Source: Streptosporangium sandarakinum | Lineage (GTDB): Bacteria > Actinomycetota > Actinomycetes > Streptosporangiales > Streptosporangiaceae | DNA: 64,000 bases | Assembly: GCF_013409935.1 (NCBI RefSeq) | Contig: NZ_JACCCO010000001.1 | Span: 248,001-312,000, forward strand | Reading direction: 5' to 3' | In this document: piece after piece, positions 48,471-56,821 of the stretch | Numbering within the stretch: the first letter of the stretch is position 1 | Layout: each line of letters opens with the position of its first letter | Notes under the pieces: generated by a model | Told to the model about the DNA's origin: nothing | Seen by the model: the letters and a program-made list of their open reading frames with translations, nothing else | Databases searched by the model: none | Program-made: the position numbers and the translations under genes

Positions 48471-49079
48471 TCATGCAGGGGTCGGGGTGAAGACGCGGGC
48501 GAGCTGATGGTCGATCATCGCGACGGCCTCGTCGGCCGTCCGTTGCCCCAGCAGGACGCTCGACTGCAGCCCCTCGGCGCCAGCCACCAGGAAGGCGGCC
48601 TCGGCCGCGGCGTCGACGCGCCGGGGCACCTGACCGGTGTCCTGGCCTTGCGTGATCAGGCCGGCGACCAGGTCCTCCAGCGCGCGTGGCGCGTCGCGGG
48701 CGACCCCGGCCAGGTCGGGGTCGGTCAGGAAACGGACGAAGTAGGCGGCGTACACCAGGTGCCGGGTGCGCCGTTCCTCGTCCACGGGGAGCAGTTCGAG
48801 CAGCACTCCCCGCACGATCGCGTGCATGCCGGGTGTCTCACCGAGCAGGGCGAGGCGTTCGCGGGCCCGGTGCTCGGCATCGTCGTTGAGGATCTTCAGC
48901 GCGCCGAGCAACAGGTCGGTGCGGGTGCCGAAGTAGTACTGCAGCAGCCGGGCGGAGACCTGGGCCTCGGCGGCGACCTGTCTCAGGGTGACCTCTTCCA
49001 GGCCGCCGCCGACGGCCAGGCGCCAGACGGCTTCGGCGATCTGGCGGCGGCGCCGATCATGGTCGGCCTGTCTCGGCAT
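48471..49079 (-). CDS. TetR-family regulator controlling the divergent esterase operon
   Basis: 202 aa from ATG 49077-49079. DHDRRRRQIAEAVWRLAVGG, GLEEVTLRQVAAEAQVSARL and LQYYFGTRTDLLLGALKILN make a full TetR helix-turn-helix with the Y-Y-F motif. Two perfect palindromes lie between it and the divergent gene pair, so it probably represses itself and the esterase operon. Confidence 0.9.
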   Translation of the reverse strand: MPRQADHDRRRRQIAEAVWRLAVGGGLEEVTLRQVAAEAQVSARLLQYYFGTRTDLLLGALKILNDDAEHRARERLALLGETPGMHAIVRGVLLELLPVDEERRTRHLVYAAYFVRFLTDPDLAGVARDAPRALEDLVAGLITQGQDTGQVPRRVDAAAEAAFLVAGAEGLQSSVLLGQRTADEAVAMIDHQLARVFTPTPA

Positions 49080-49102
49080 GCCGGTCGCCTCCTGCGGTTC
49101 TT

Positions 49103-49153
49103 TTGTGGTGCGATCGCACCACAAGGCTGTTATGGTTCGATCGAACCATAACA
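49103..49153. promoter_or_regulatory. Two adjacent perfect palindromes, operator of the TetR/esterase divergent region
   Basis: Site 1 (49103-49124) is 22 bp with arm TTGTGGTGCGA and its complement; site 2 (49128-49153) is 26 bp with arm TGTTATGGTTCGA and its complement. Both share the core TGGTnCGATCGnACCA, with centres 27 bp apart. Duplicated perfect palindromes between divergent genes are a strong sign of a TetR operator. Confidence 0.92.
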
Positions 49154-49201
49154 GGTGGGGGGCGTGTCCATGCCCTTCGAGAGCGATGGGGGACAGGCCA
49201 T

Positions 49202-49423
49202 ATGAAGCACGTCACCGTGCTGATCGTCGGCATGCTGCTGCTGGCGCTGGGAGCACAGGGCGCCATCCGGCTGCTGGCCGACCACGGCAACGCCGGGCTG
49301 CTCGCCTGGCTGCCGGGCGGATTCGCGGTACGGCTCACGCTCTACGCGACGGCCGCCGTCGCCGGAGCCCTTCTGGCCGGCTGGGGCGGCAAGCAGACCA
49401 AGCGGAACGGACGCGGGCGATGA
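49202..49423 (+). CDS. Small membrane protein (73 aa)
   Basis: Two hydrophobic helices: MKHVTVLIVGMLLLALGAQG and RLTLYATAAVAGALLAGWGG. ATG 49202 is chosen because it gives a clean first helix; earlier starts would run through the operator. The stop overlaps the ATG of the carboxylesterase (ATGA), so they are co-translated. No family recognised. Confidence 0.75.
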   Translation: MKHVTVLIVGMLLLALGAQGAIRLLADHGNAGLLAWLPGGFAVRLTLYATAAVAGALLAGWGGKQTKRNGRGR

Positions 49424-50985
49424 CCGGCCACGCGCGAGCGGCCGCCGGGGTCCTCACCGCGCTGGCCTGCGCAGCGATGCTCGCGGCGAACGCTCTGCCT
49501 GCTCATGCCGGCGACAGCTCAGCCCTCGTGGCCGTGACGGAGTCGGGCAAGGTACGTGGCACGGATCAGGACGGGATCCGACGCTTCCGCGGCCTCCCGT
49601 ACGCTGCTCCGCCCGTCGGGGAGCAGCGCTGGCAGCCGCCTCAGCCGGCGAGATCCTGGACCGGCACCCGCGACGCGACGAAAGCGGGACCGGCGTGCCT
49701 GCAGCCGCAAGCGCCTGACATGCCCAAGGGCACCCCGCAGAGCGAAGATTGCCTGACCCTGGAGGTGACCACGCCAGCCCGGCCAGGCAAGGGACGGCCG
49801 GTCATGGTCTGGGTGCCCGGCGGCGGTTTCATCACCGGCACCGGCTCGATATACGACCCGGCCCGGCTGATCAGGGCCGGAGACATCGTGGTCGTGACGG
49901 TCAACTACCGGCTCGGCGTGTTCGGTTTCTTCGCCCACCCCGAGCTCGGCGAAGCCAGCAACTTCGGCCTGCAGGACCAGGTGGCGGCGCTGCGCTGGGT
50001 GCGCGCCAACATCGCCGCGTTCGGCGGTGATCCCGGCAAGGTCACTCTCGCCGGAGCCTCGGCCGGCGCGATGAGCACCTGCACCCTCATGACCTCACCG
50101 GCCGCCCGGGGGCTGTTCCACCGGGCGATCATCCAAAGCGGTTCGTGCCGCACCAGCCACCCGGCCGGCGCGATGGGCGAGGGCATGCCCGCGATCTCCT
50201 CCTGGCACCCGATCGACGCGATCCGAGGCGCCGGCCAGGCTCTGGCTGGGCAGCTGGACTGCGCCGACGTGGCCTGCCTGCGCCGCAAGAGCGCCGAGGA
50301 GCTGCTGCCGTACACTGCCCAGTTCCCGCTGCTCGCCTACGGCACCAGCTTCGTCCCGCAAGAGCCGGCCAAGGTCTTCGCCGCGGGCAAGCAGATGGCC
50401 ATACCGCTGCTGCAGGGCAACGCCCGCGACGAGCATGTCGAGTTCACCCTGGGCCTCTACCCGCAAGGCATCACCACCCGCCAGTACCCGACCATGCTCA
50501 AGACCGCCTTTGCCTCGGCCGCGCCACAGGTCGAACGACGCTACCCGGCGCGGCGCTTCACCTCTCCCACCGCGGCGGCCAGCCGCGTGTTCAGCGACAG
50601 CGGTTGGATCTGTCCCTCCTGGAAGTCGGGCCGTGAGCATGCGAGAAAGGCGTCCACCTACGCCTACGTCTTCGCCGACCCGTCGGCACCCACGCCCAGC
50701 GGCAGCCCTCTGCCCGCGCACGTCCGGCCCGCAACCGCGCACGGAGCCGAGACCTTCTACCTGTTCGACTTCCCCGACGGCCCAGGGCTCAGCGCGGCGC
50801 AGCGGCGCCTGGCCGACCGGCTCGTGGGTTACTGGGCCAGGTTCGTCCGGACCGGTGACCCCAACGGGGCGGGCAGTACGAGATGGCCCCGTCTGGATGC
50901 CGCCGACCGTGCGCTCAAGCTCGCTCCGGACACGGTACGACCGATCAACATGAACAGCGCCTACCATTGCGGCCTCTGGTTCTGA
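49420..50985 (+). CDS. Secreted type-B carboxylesterase
   Basis: 521 aa. A signal peptide (ARAAAGVLTALACAAMLAAN then ALPAHAG) precedes a full type-B esterase. IRRFRGLPYAAPPVGEQRWQ and QSEDCLTLEV are the classic blocks; the oxyanion hole is WVPGGGF; the nucleophile motif is LAGASAGAMS (G-x-S-x-G, Ser ~212); the acid is Glu/Asp in NARDEHVEF; the His is in HGAETFYLF. It hydrolyses ester bonds outside the cell. It is a passenger gene of the Tn3 element under TetR control. Confidence 0.9.
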   Translation: MTGHARAAAGVLTALACAAMLAANALPAHAGDSSALVAVTESGKVRGTDQDGIRRFRGLPYAAPPVGEQRWQPPQPARSWTGTRDATKAGPACLQPQAPDMPKGTPQSEDCLTLEVTTPARPGKGRPVMVWVPGGGFITGTGSIYDPARLIRAGDIVVVTVNYRLGVFGFFAHPELGEASNFGLQDQVAALRWVRANIAAFGGDPGKVTLAGASAGAMSTCTLMTSPAARGLFHRAIIQSGSCRTSHPAGAMGEGMPAISSWHPIDAIRGAGQALAGQLDCADVACLRRKSAEELLPYTAQFPLLAYGTSFVPQEPAKVFAAGKQMAIPLLQGNARDEHVEFTLGLYPQGITTRQYPTMLKTAFASAAPQVERRYPARRFTSPTAAASRVFSDSGWICPSWKSGREHARKASTYAYVFADPSAPTPSGSPLPAHVRPATAHGAETFYLFDFPDGPGLSAAQRRLADRLVGYWARFVRTGDPNGAGSTRWPRLDAADRALKLAPDTVRPINMNSAYHCGLWF

Positions 50986-51025
50986 CGCGGCTGAACCGTC
51001 CACGAGAAGCCTCAGTGTGGCGGTC

Positions 51026-51046
51026 CCGAGATTGACGCGATCTCGG
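51026..51046. terminator. Hairpin after the carboxylesterase
   Basis: CCGAGAT (51026-51032) and ATCTCGG (51040-51046) make a 7-bp stem with a 7-base loop, 41 bases after the esterase stop. A weak terminator candidate, or part of the resolution-site region. Confidence 0.45.
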
Positions 51047-51156
51047 AAGGGCACTCTCCAGGTGTGACTGCCGAGATTGCGCAACCCGGTCCTCCGCTCC
51101 CGAGCGCGGCCCCACCCCAAAGCAGGAATTGATCTTCAGGTGGCGCCCTCGCGAGG

Positions 51157-51182
51157 TGTCGGGATTAGATGGTTTCCCGACA
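51157..51182. promoter_or_regulatory. Candidate res subsite upstream of the resolvase
   Basis: TGTCGGGA and TCCCGACA, perfect 8-bp inverted arms 10 bases apart (26 bp overall), sit about 130 bases before the resolvase gene. Resolvases of Tn3 elements bind short dyads in the intergenic region of this size. Related half-sites (cggacatcag, ccgacagat) follow up to 51290. The remainder of 50986-51315 shows no gene. Confidence 0.55.
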
Positions 51183-51315
51183 GGGTGTTCACCAAGCCCT
51201 GAGAAGCGGACATCAGTGGACGAAACGCCCCGCCAGAGGGCTGATTTTGAGCGCCGATTGACGACAGTATTTTCCGACAGATAGAACAGGGCTCCGTCCT
51301 TCCAGAGGAGCGCCG

Positions 51316-51978
51316 GTGCGGATCGTCTACTCCCGCTCGTCCACCGCGACCCAGTCCTTGCTTCGGCAGCGGCACATCCTCACCGAGGCCGGGCTGCTGG
51401 TCCGGACCGAGGGCGTCGCCGAGGGATTCCACCCGGCCGAAGGGGTCCTGCTGTTCGAGGACCCGGCGACCACATCCAAGATCCCCGCGCTGGAGCGGCC
51501 TGCGTTCGCCCGGGTCGCCGCCGCTGCGCACCCCGGCGACACCCTCACGGTGTCGGAGTTGTTCCGGCTCTGCCGCGACCTGGTCGACATCCACGCCGTC
51601 CGCGAGTGGTGCCAGGCCCGCGGCGTGGTGCTGCGGGTCCTGTCCGGGCCGCTGTCCAACTTCCACGATCTGGCCGCCAACGACGCGACGACCGCCCTGA
51701 TCATCAACGTGATCACGGCTGTCGGGCAGTTCCAGCGCGACCTGCAGAACGAGCTGACCGCCGAGGGGATCGCCGCGGCGGAGGCCGAAGGCCGCTACCG
51801 CGGCCGGCCGCCTGTGCTGACCGGCGCCCGCCTCGGAGAGGTGCGGGCGGCGTACCAGGAACAGGGCGCCTCGATCGCGGCTCTCGCACGCGCCCACGGG
51901 GTGAGCCGGGCCGCCATCCGGACCGCTCTGGCCGATCTGCTGCCCCACCAGAGCGTCCCGTCCCCTCGATCAGCCTGA
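51316..51978 (+). CDS. tnpR: Serine recombinase / Tn3-family resolvase
   Basis: 220 aa from GTG 51316 behind agagga. RIVYSRSSTATQSLLRQRHI is the resolvase N-terminus with the catalytic Ser region; DTLTVSELFRLCRDLVDIHA and VITAVGQFQRDLQNELTAEG follow. A C-terminal helix-turn-helix is GASIAALARAHGVSRAAIRT. It resolves transposition cointegrates at res. Convergent with the deleted transposase, with 20 bases between stops. Confidence 0.87.
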   Translation: MRIVYSRSSTATQSLLRQRHILTEAGLLVRTEGVAEGFHPAEGVLLFEDPATTSKIPALERPAFARVAAAAHPGDTLTVSELFRLCRDLVDIHAVREWCQARGVVLRVLSGPLSNFHDLAANDATTALIINVITAVGQFQRDLQNELTAEGIAAAEAEGRYRGRPPVLTGARLGEVRAAYQEQGASIAALARAHGVSRAAIRTALADLLPHQSVPSPRSA

Positions 51979-51998
51979 CCGAAGGGACGGGAAAGGGA

Positions 51999-53051
51999 TC
52001 AGGCCGCGAGGCCGAGATCGAGGCGGCGGTCCATGTCGATGTCGATCGTCCCGTGCAGGTTGGCGTTGGACCAGAACAAGGGTGAAAGACCTCGCTTGTC
52101 GGCATCGGTCATCTTCTCCTGCCAGGCCGGATCCTTCAGCACGGACTGGACGAGCAGAGTGTTGATGAACACCAGTGCGGACTGCAACGGGTGCAGACTC
52201 AGCATGGAGACCTCCTGGTGCTCCTTGTCGCTGCCGGGCAGGGTACCTGCGCTGCCGTAGAACAGGTCGGTGTTGGCCGAATTCCAGTTCTCCACGACCT
52301 GCAGGCCCTCGTGGATCTCGCGGCGCAGCTCTTGGGCGGCGATGTACTCGGCGACGAAGATGCTCTTGACCGCCTTGCCGAGTTCCTCGATGGCCCGGTA
52401 GGTGGGGTGTTTGGGGCCGCCGCGAGTGAAACGGCGCAGCACTTGTTCGGCCTCGGCCGTTCCGAGCCGCAGGGCGGTGGCGTACTTGACCATCTGGTCG
52501 TACTGCTGGGCGATGATCTTCCAGTCGATCGGCTTGTCGGACACCATGCCGCTCAAGCTGGAAGGGACCGGATCGTCGACATCGGCTTTCACAAGCTTCT
52601 GCCGGGCGATCTTCTTCATCCGTGGCAGAAGCTTGAACCCCAGCAGATAGGAGAAGGCGAACCCGACCACGGATTGGCCATGACTATCGGTGTACTGGCG
52701 GTCGATGGTGGCGTCGGTGCAGTGCCGCAGCACGTCCTCATCCGCCCGGGTCGGCTCCCGAAACCCCAGCGCCTCCCGCACCTGCGCCCGGTGCCGCTCG
52801 ATCGACCGGCCCGACCAGTCGTACTCCGCCAGCAACGCCGGATCGACCTTCACCTGCCCCGCCATGTAGTCGACAGCGGCCTTGGGCAGCTCACCCACGT
52901 GCCGGGGGAACCGGCCCTCCTGCTCGAAGAACTTCAGCAACAGGCCGAACCCCAGACGAGTCGCCCCCGTCTTGTTCCCCACCAGATCCCAGTCACCGTC
53001 CAGCAGCGTCCACGCCGCGATCAGCGCCTCAGGCTCCCACTCCCGACGCAC
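51999..53051 (-). pseudogene. tnpA: Tn3-family transposase, internally deleted
   Basis: 350 aa from GTG 53049-53051 against about 1000 for intact TnpA. Residues 1-~105 are the DUF4158-like N-terminal region ([22 protein letters not shown]: [20 protein letters not shown]). At [25 protein letters not shown] it jumps directly to the C-terminal part of the DDE domain ([20 protein letters not shown], final Glu region, ending in MDRRLDLGL). The first catalytic Asp residues and the middle of the protein are missing. The frame is intact, so a short protein could be made; whether it binds ends and interferes is unknown. Confidence 0.88.
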
Positions 53052-53127
53052 CCGAACCCGCCCTCCACCCGACCGTCTCCGACACGAACACGATCAAGCA
53101 GAAACCGCACCTAACCAGCCGCATTCA

Positions 53128-53211
53128 CCCCACCAAAACGATCACGAACCGCAATCGTTACCTCTCACTCCGCTACCTGGCGGTTGGGGACACGTTCGGG
53201 AGCGGAGGGCC
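53128..53211 (-). repeat. Right terminal inverted repeat of the Tn3 element
   Basis: The reverse complement begins GGCCCTCCGCTCCCGAACG, continues TGTCCCCAACCGCCAGGTAG and cgattgcggttcgtgatcg. It matches 46750-46833 with very few differences. Its outer end abuts the AGGTG target duplication. Confidence 0.92.
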
Positions 53212-53216
53212 AGGTG

Positions 53217-53506
53217 GGGGCGTCGGCGAAGAAGGCCGTCCGGACAGCGCAGGCATCGCCCTCGCCCGAGGCCACCAAGGATGCCGACTCGGCGGAATGA
53301 CCAGCACGGCGCCAACCCACACCAAGGCTCCGTCAGCCTCACGCCGCCGGGGTCTTTTCACATCCCTGCATCCTCGCCCTGAGCGGCGCGTTCGTTCATC
53401 CCTTGGTGGCGTGCCCACCCGCCGCCCCGGGCACGCCGCCGCCGCTCCATGGCGAGGGCCGGCCTCGCCATGGGGAGCGGCGGGGCCGGCCCGGTGTCAT
53501 GCGAGG
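53217..53506. other. Host flank with tandem hairpin terminators
   Basis: After the target duplication, the first part reads through the junction as a short minus-strand frame (ACAVRTAFFADAPTWNAVRN then LMIVKACSSGGG when joined to the left flank), a hint that the transposon landed in a coding sequence. GGCGTGCCC/GGGCACGCC (53408-53436) and a larger imperfect hairpin of about 18 bp centred near 53460 follow and probably terminate the acyl-CoA dehydrogenase gene. Confidence 0.5.
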
Positions 53507-54721
53507 TCAGCGGACAGGCAGGCCGGTGACGGCGCGGCCGATGATGAGGCGCTGGATCTCGCTGGTGCCCTCGAAGATGGTGAAGATCTTGGCGTCGCGG
53601 TGGAAGCGCTCGACCGGGTGCTCGCGGGTGTAGCCGGCGCCGCCGAGGATCTGGATGGCCTGCTCGGTCACCCAGACGGCGGCCTCGCTGGCCACGAGCT
53701 TGCACATCGACCCCTCGGCCTGGCCGAAGGCGCGGTCGTTGCGGGCCATCCAGGCCGCGCGCCAGGTCATCAGGCGGGCGATGTCGACGCGGGTGGCCAT
53801 GTCGGCGAGCCGGAACGCGATCGCCTGGTTCTCGCCGATCTTCCGGCCGAACTGCTCGCGCTCGCGGGCGTAGTCGCGGGCGTACTCGTACGCCGCGCGG
53901 GCGATGCCCACGGCCATCGCCGCCACCACCGGGCGGGTGGTCTCGAAGGTCCGCATCGCGCCCTGCTCGCCGGCCCGGCCGCCGGAGCGGACCCGCGCCA
54001 GCCGGGCCTCCAGCTTCTCCCGGCCGCCGACCAGGCACGAGCCCGGCACCCGGACGTCCTCCAGGACGACCTCGGCGGTGTGGGAGGCGCGGATGCCGTG
54101 CTTCTTGAACTTCTGGCCCATCGACAGGCCGGGCGTGCCGGGCGGCACGATGAAGGACGCCTGGCCCCGGGTGCCCAGCGCCGGGTCCACCGAGGCGACG
54201 ACGACGTGGACGTTGGCGATGCCGCCGTTGGTGACCCAGGTCTTGACGCCGTTGAGGACCCAGTCGTCGCCGTCGGGGACGGCGCGGGTGCGGATGGCGC
54301 CGACGTCGGAGCCGGCGTCGGGCTCGGAGGCGCAGAACGCGCCGACCTTGACGTCGTCGGGGGTGCCGAACATCTGCGGCAGCCACTCCCCCACCTGTTC
54401 GGGGGTGCCGCCGGAGGCCAGGGACGCGGCGGCCAGGCCGGTGCCGGCGATGGACAGGCCGATGCCGGCGTCGCCCCAGAACAGCTCCTCGAACGCGGCG
54501 ATCAGGCCGAGGCCGCTGGGCTCGAACCACTGCTGGGCGAAGAAGTCGAGCGAGTACAGGCCGATCCGGGCGGCCTCCTGGATGACGGGCCAGGGCGTCT
54601 CCTCGCGCTCGTCCCATTCGGCCCCGGCGGGGCGGACGACCGTGCGGGCGAACTCCCGCACCCAGTCGCGCACCTCCCGCACGTCGTCACCCAGCTCCGG
54701 GCAGAAGCCGGTCTCGCTCAT
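53507..54721 (-). CDS. Acyl-CoA dehydrogenase
   Basis: 404 aa from ATG 54719-54721 behind AAAGGGG. All family signatures are present: GAFCASEPDAGSDVGAIRTR, WVLNGVKTWVTNGGIANVHV, the C-terminal REREQFGRKIGENQAIAFRL and QILGGAGYTREHPVERFHRD followed by AKIFTIFEGTSEIQRLIIGR. The catalytic Glu in the IFEGTSEIQ region fits short- or medium-chain type enzymes. FAD-dependent alpha,beta-dehydrogenation of an acyl-CoA; chain length unknown. Stands alone on the minus strand. Confidence 0.93.
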   Translation of the reverse strand: MSETGFCPELGDDVREVRDWVREFARTVVRPAGAEWDEREETPWPVIQEAARIGLYSLDFFAQQWFEPSGLGLIAAFEELFWGDAGIGLSIAGTGLAAASLASGGTPEQVGEWLPQMFGTPDDVKVGAFCASEPDAGSDVGAIRTRAVPDGDDWVLNGVKTWVTNGGIANVHVVVASVDPALGTRGQASFIVPPGTPGLSMGQKFKKHGIRASHTAEVVLEDVRVPGSCLVGGREKLEARLARVRSGGRAGEQGAMRTFETTRPVVAAMAVGIARAAYEYARDYAREREQFGRKIGENQAIAFRLADMATRVDIARLMTWRAAWMARNDRAFGQAEGSMCKLVASEAAVWVTEQAIQILGGAGYTREHPVERFHRDAKIFTIFEGTSEIQRLIIGRAVTGLPVR

Positions 54722-54848
54722 CGTGATCAACCCCTTTCGCGCGCTGCCCACCGTAACGGCTCACCCCGCCGTCCGGTAGATCAGGCCGTACGGCGGGCCG
54801 GACGGTCGTCGGCGCGGCGGTCCCGCGGGCGCGGGAGCCGCGGCGGCG

Positions 54849-56066
54849 TCATGCGCGGCCGGTGCGGGCGGCGGCGGCCAGGGCGAGGACGCCGAGGAGG
54901 AGCAGGGCTGCCGTGCCGTACATCAGGAGGCCGAACCCGCCGCCGGCGAAGGCGGTGGCGAGCTGCGGGCCGAGGCTCCCGCCGAGGAAGAGGGCGAAGG
55001 TGAACAGGGACAGGGCGGTGCCGCGGGCGCCGCCGGCGATCGCGCCGATGCTCTCGTTGACCGCGGGGGTGCCGGCGGCGATGCCGAAGACGTAGAGGGC
55101 GAGCAGCAGGGCGAGTCCGGTCACGCCCGGTCCGGTGGCCCCGGCGGTGGCGAGCGCTAGGGCGGCCACCGCGAGCAGCGCCGTCGCGCGCCGGGGGGCG
55201 GGGACGCGGGCCAGCACGGGGGTCAGCAGCGGGACGGCCAGCATGAACGGCAGTCCGCTGATCCGCAGGGCCAGCAGGGCCTGCGGGGAGCCTGCGATCT
55301 CGGCGGGGCCGGCGAGCTGCAGGCCGGTGTAGACGGCGACGAACGTGGTCAGGATGGTGACGGTGCCGGCGTAGCGGAGCAGCAGCGCGGGGGTGGCCAG
55401 CAGGGACGGGATCGCGCGGTAGGCGGAGGCGAGGGAGCCGGTGGCCGTACGCGGCGGGTCGGGCAGCATGACGGCGCGGGCGGCGACGGCGGTGACCGCG
55501 AACACCGCGGCCGACAGCAGGAACACCCCGCGCCAGCCGATCGCCCCGGCCAGCGCCTGGGCGGCGACCTGGAGCAGCACCGCGGCGGCGAGGAAGGCGC
55601 TGGTGATGGTGGCCAGCGACAGCGTACGGCGGTGCGGGGCGACGCGTTCGCCGAGGTAGGCCATGGCCGCCGGGGGGAAGATCGAGACCGCGACGCCCTG
55701 CAGCACGCGGAGCCCGATCGCCGCGCCGGCTCCCGGCGCGACGGTGACGAGGGCGGTGGTGGCCGCGGCGGCCAGCAGGCCGGCGAGGATCAGCCGCCTG
55801 CGGCCGTACCGGTCGGAGAGCGGGCCGAAGAGCAGGAAGCCGGCGGCGTAGCCCACGCCGAACGCGGTGACGAGCCAGGTGAGGCTCGCCTGGGCGGCGC
55901 CCCAGCCGGTGGCCATGCCGTGCAGCAGGGGGATCACCACGTACAGCTGGCCGCTGGACAGCACGGCGGCGAGGGAGAAGACGGCGAGGGTGGGCCCGAG
56001 GGGGGCGAATCCGCCGGAGCGGGGGGCCGCGGCCCGGGTGGCCGGGGCCGGCGGGGAGATCGTCAT
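54849..56066 (-). CDS. MFS transporter (drug-efflux type)
   Basis: 405 aa from ATG 56064-56066. Twelve hydrophobic segments; the motif A-like loop is GYAAGFLLFGPLSDRYGRRR between helices 2 and 3, and RVLQGVAVSIFPPAAMAYLG is typical of the YnfM/AraJ-like group. Divergent from a TetR gene, with a duplicated operator in between, so it is probably a regulated exporter. Substrate unknown. Confidence 0.9.
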   Translation of the reverse strand: MTISPPAPATRAAAPRSGGFAPLGPTLAVFSLAAVLSSGQLYVVIPLLHGMATGWGAAQASLTWLVTAFGVGYAAGFLLFGPLSDRYGRRRLILAGLLAAAATTALVTVAPGAGAAIGLRVLQGVAVSIFPPAAMAYLGERVAPHRRTLSLATITSAFLAAAVLLQVAAQALAGAIGWRGVFLLSAAVFAVTAVAARAVMLPDPPRTATGSLASAYRAIPSLLATPALLLRYAGTVTILTTFVAVYTGLQLAGPAEIAGSPQALLALRISGLPFMLAVPLLTPVLARVPAPRRATALLAVAALALATAGATGPGVTGLALLLALYVFGIAAGTPAVNESIGAIAGGARGTALSLFTFALFLGGSLGPQLATAFAGGGFGLLMYGTAALLLLGVLALAAAARTGRA

Positions 56067-56083
56067 GGCGAGACCGTAGCCAA

Positions 56084-56114
56084 CCAACCGGTTGGAAGTC
56101 AACCAACCAGTTGG
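56084..56114. promoter_or_regulatory. Duplicated TetR operator
   Basis: CCAACCGGTTGG (56084-56095) is a perfect 12-bp palindrome and CCAACCAGTTGG (56103-56114) a near-perfect copy with the same flanking CAA/GGA context, spaced 19 bp. It lies between the divergent MFS and TetR genes, 18 bases upstream of the MFS start. Confidence 0.9.
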
Positions 56115-56151
56115 ATAGCGCTCCGGCGGACGGTCCCGTACACTTCGGCGC

Positions 56152-56811
56152 ATGTCGAAGGAATCCACCAGGGGCGCCCTCCTGTCCGCCGCCCGCGCCG
56201 AGTTCGCCGCCCACGGCATCGCCGGGGCCCGGGTCGACCGCATCGCCGAGCGCGCCGGGGTCAACAAGGAGCGCATCTACGGCTACTTCGGCAGCAAGGA
56301 GAAGCTCTTCGACCAGGTCATGATCACCGTGCTGGACGAGCTGACCGCGGCGGTCGCCATGCCGGGCGACGACCCGGTCGAGTACGTCGCCAAGATCTAC
56401 GACTACTACCGCACCCACCCGGAGCTGACCCGCCTGCTGATGTGGGAGTCGCTGCACTACCGCGACGGCGAGCTGGAGGGGCAGGAGCACCGGGTCGCCA
56501 GGTGCGCCAGGAAGGCCGAGTCGCTCGCCGCCGGGCTCGGCCGCGAGCCGTCCCAGGAGACGGCGCGCACCATGATGACGCTGATCGGGCTGGCCGGCTG
56601 GCCGGTGGTCATGTCACGGCTCGGCCGGGTCATCCTCGGCGACGAGGCGGCGACCGAGGAGGGGCGGCTGCAGATGCGCGAGCATCTCGTCGCCTTCGCC
56701 CGGGCCGCCCTGGGCGGGGAGCCGGACGGCGCCCGCCCGATCTCGGGCGGGCGGCCGAGCGGGGCCACGGAGGGGGACGCGAACGGTCCCCGCCCGGACG
56801 GCCCCGCCTAG
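56152..56811 (+). CDS. TetR-family regulator of the MFS exporter
   Basis: 219 aa. TRGALLSAARAEFAAHGIAG, ARVDRIAERAGVNKERIYGY and FGSKEKLFDQVMITVLDELT form the TetR DNA-binding domain. The C-terminal part (ETARTMMTLIGLAGWPVVMS) is a TetR ligand domain. A polar tail of ~25 residues follows. Divergent from the MFS gene; its operator is the CCAACC repeat pair. Confidence 0.9.
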   Translation: MSKESTRGALLSAARAEFAAHGIAGARVDRIAERAGVNKERIYGYFGSKEKLFDQVMITVLDELTAAVAMPGDDPVEYVAKIYDYYRTHPELTRLLMWESLHYRDGELEGQEHRVARCARKAESLAAGLGREPSQETARTMMTLIGLAGWPVVMSRLGRVILGDEAATEEGRLQMREHLVAFARAALGGEPDGARPISGGRPSGATEGDANGPRPDGPA

Positions 56812-56821
56812 GACGGCCGGC

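Larger units (their letters stand above)
46750..53211. mobile_element. Tn3-family transposon (6.46 kb) with passenger genes and a deleted transposase
   Basis: Bounded by ~84-bp inverted repeats beginning GGCCCTCCGCTCCCGAACG and flanked by perfect 5-bp direct repeats AGGTG (46745-46749 and 53212-53216), the target duplication expected of Tn3 transposons. Inside: tetR, a membrane protein fragment, a second tetR with operator palindromes, a small membrane protein, a secreted carboxylesterase, a res-like site, a serine resolvase and an internally deleted tnpA. Base composition is visibly lower in GC than the host around 46.9-47.8 kb. With tnpA broken it would need a transposase in trans. Confidence 0.92.
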
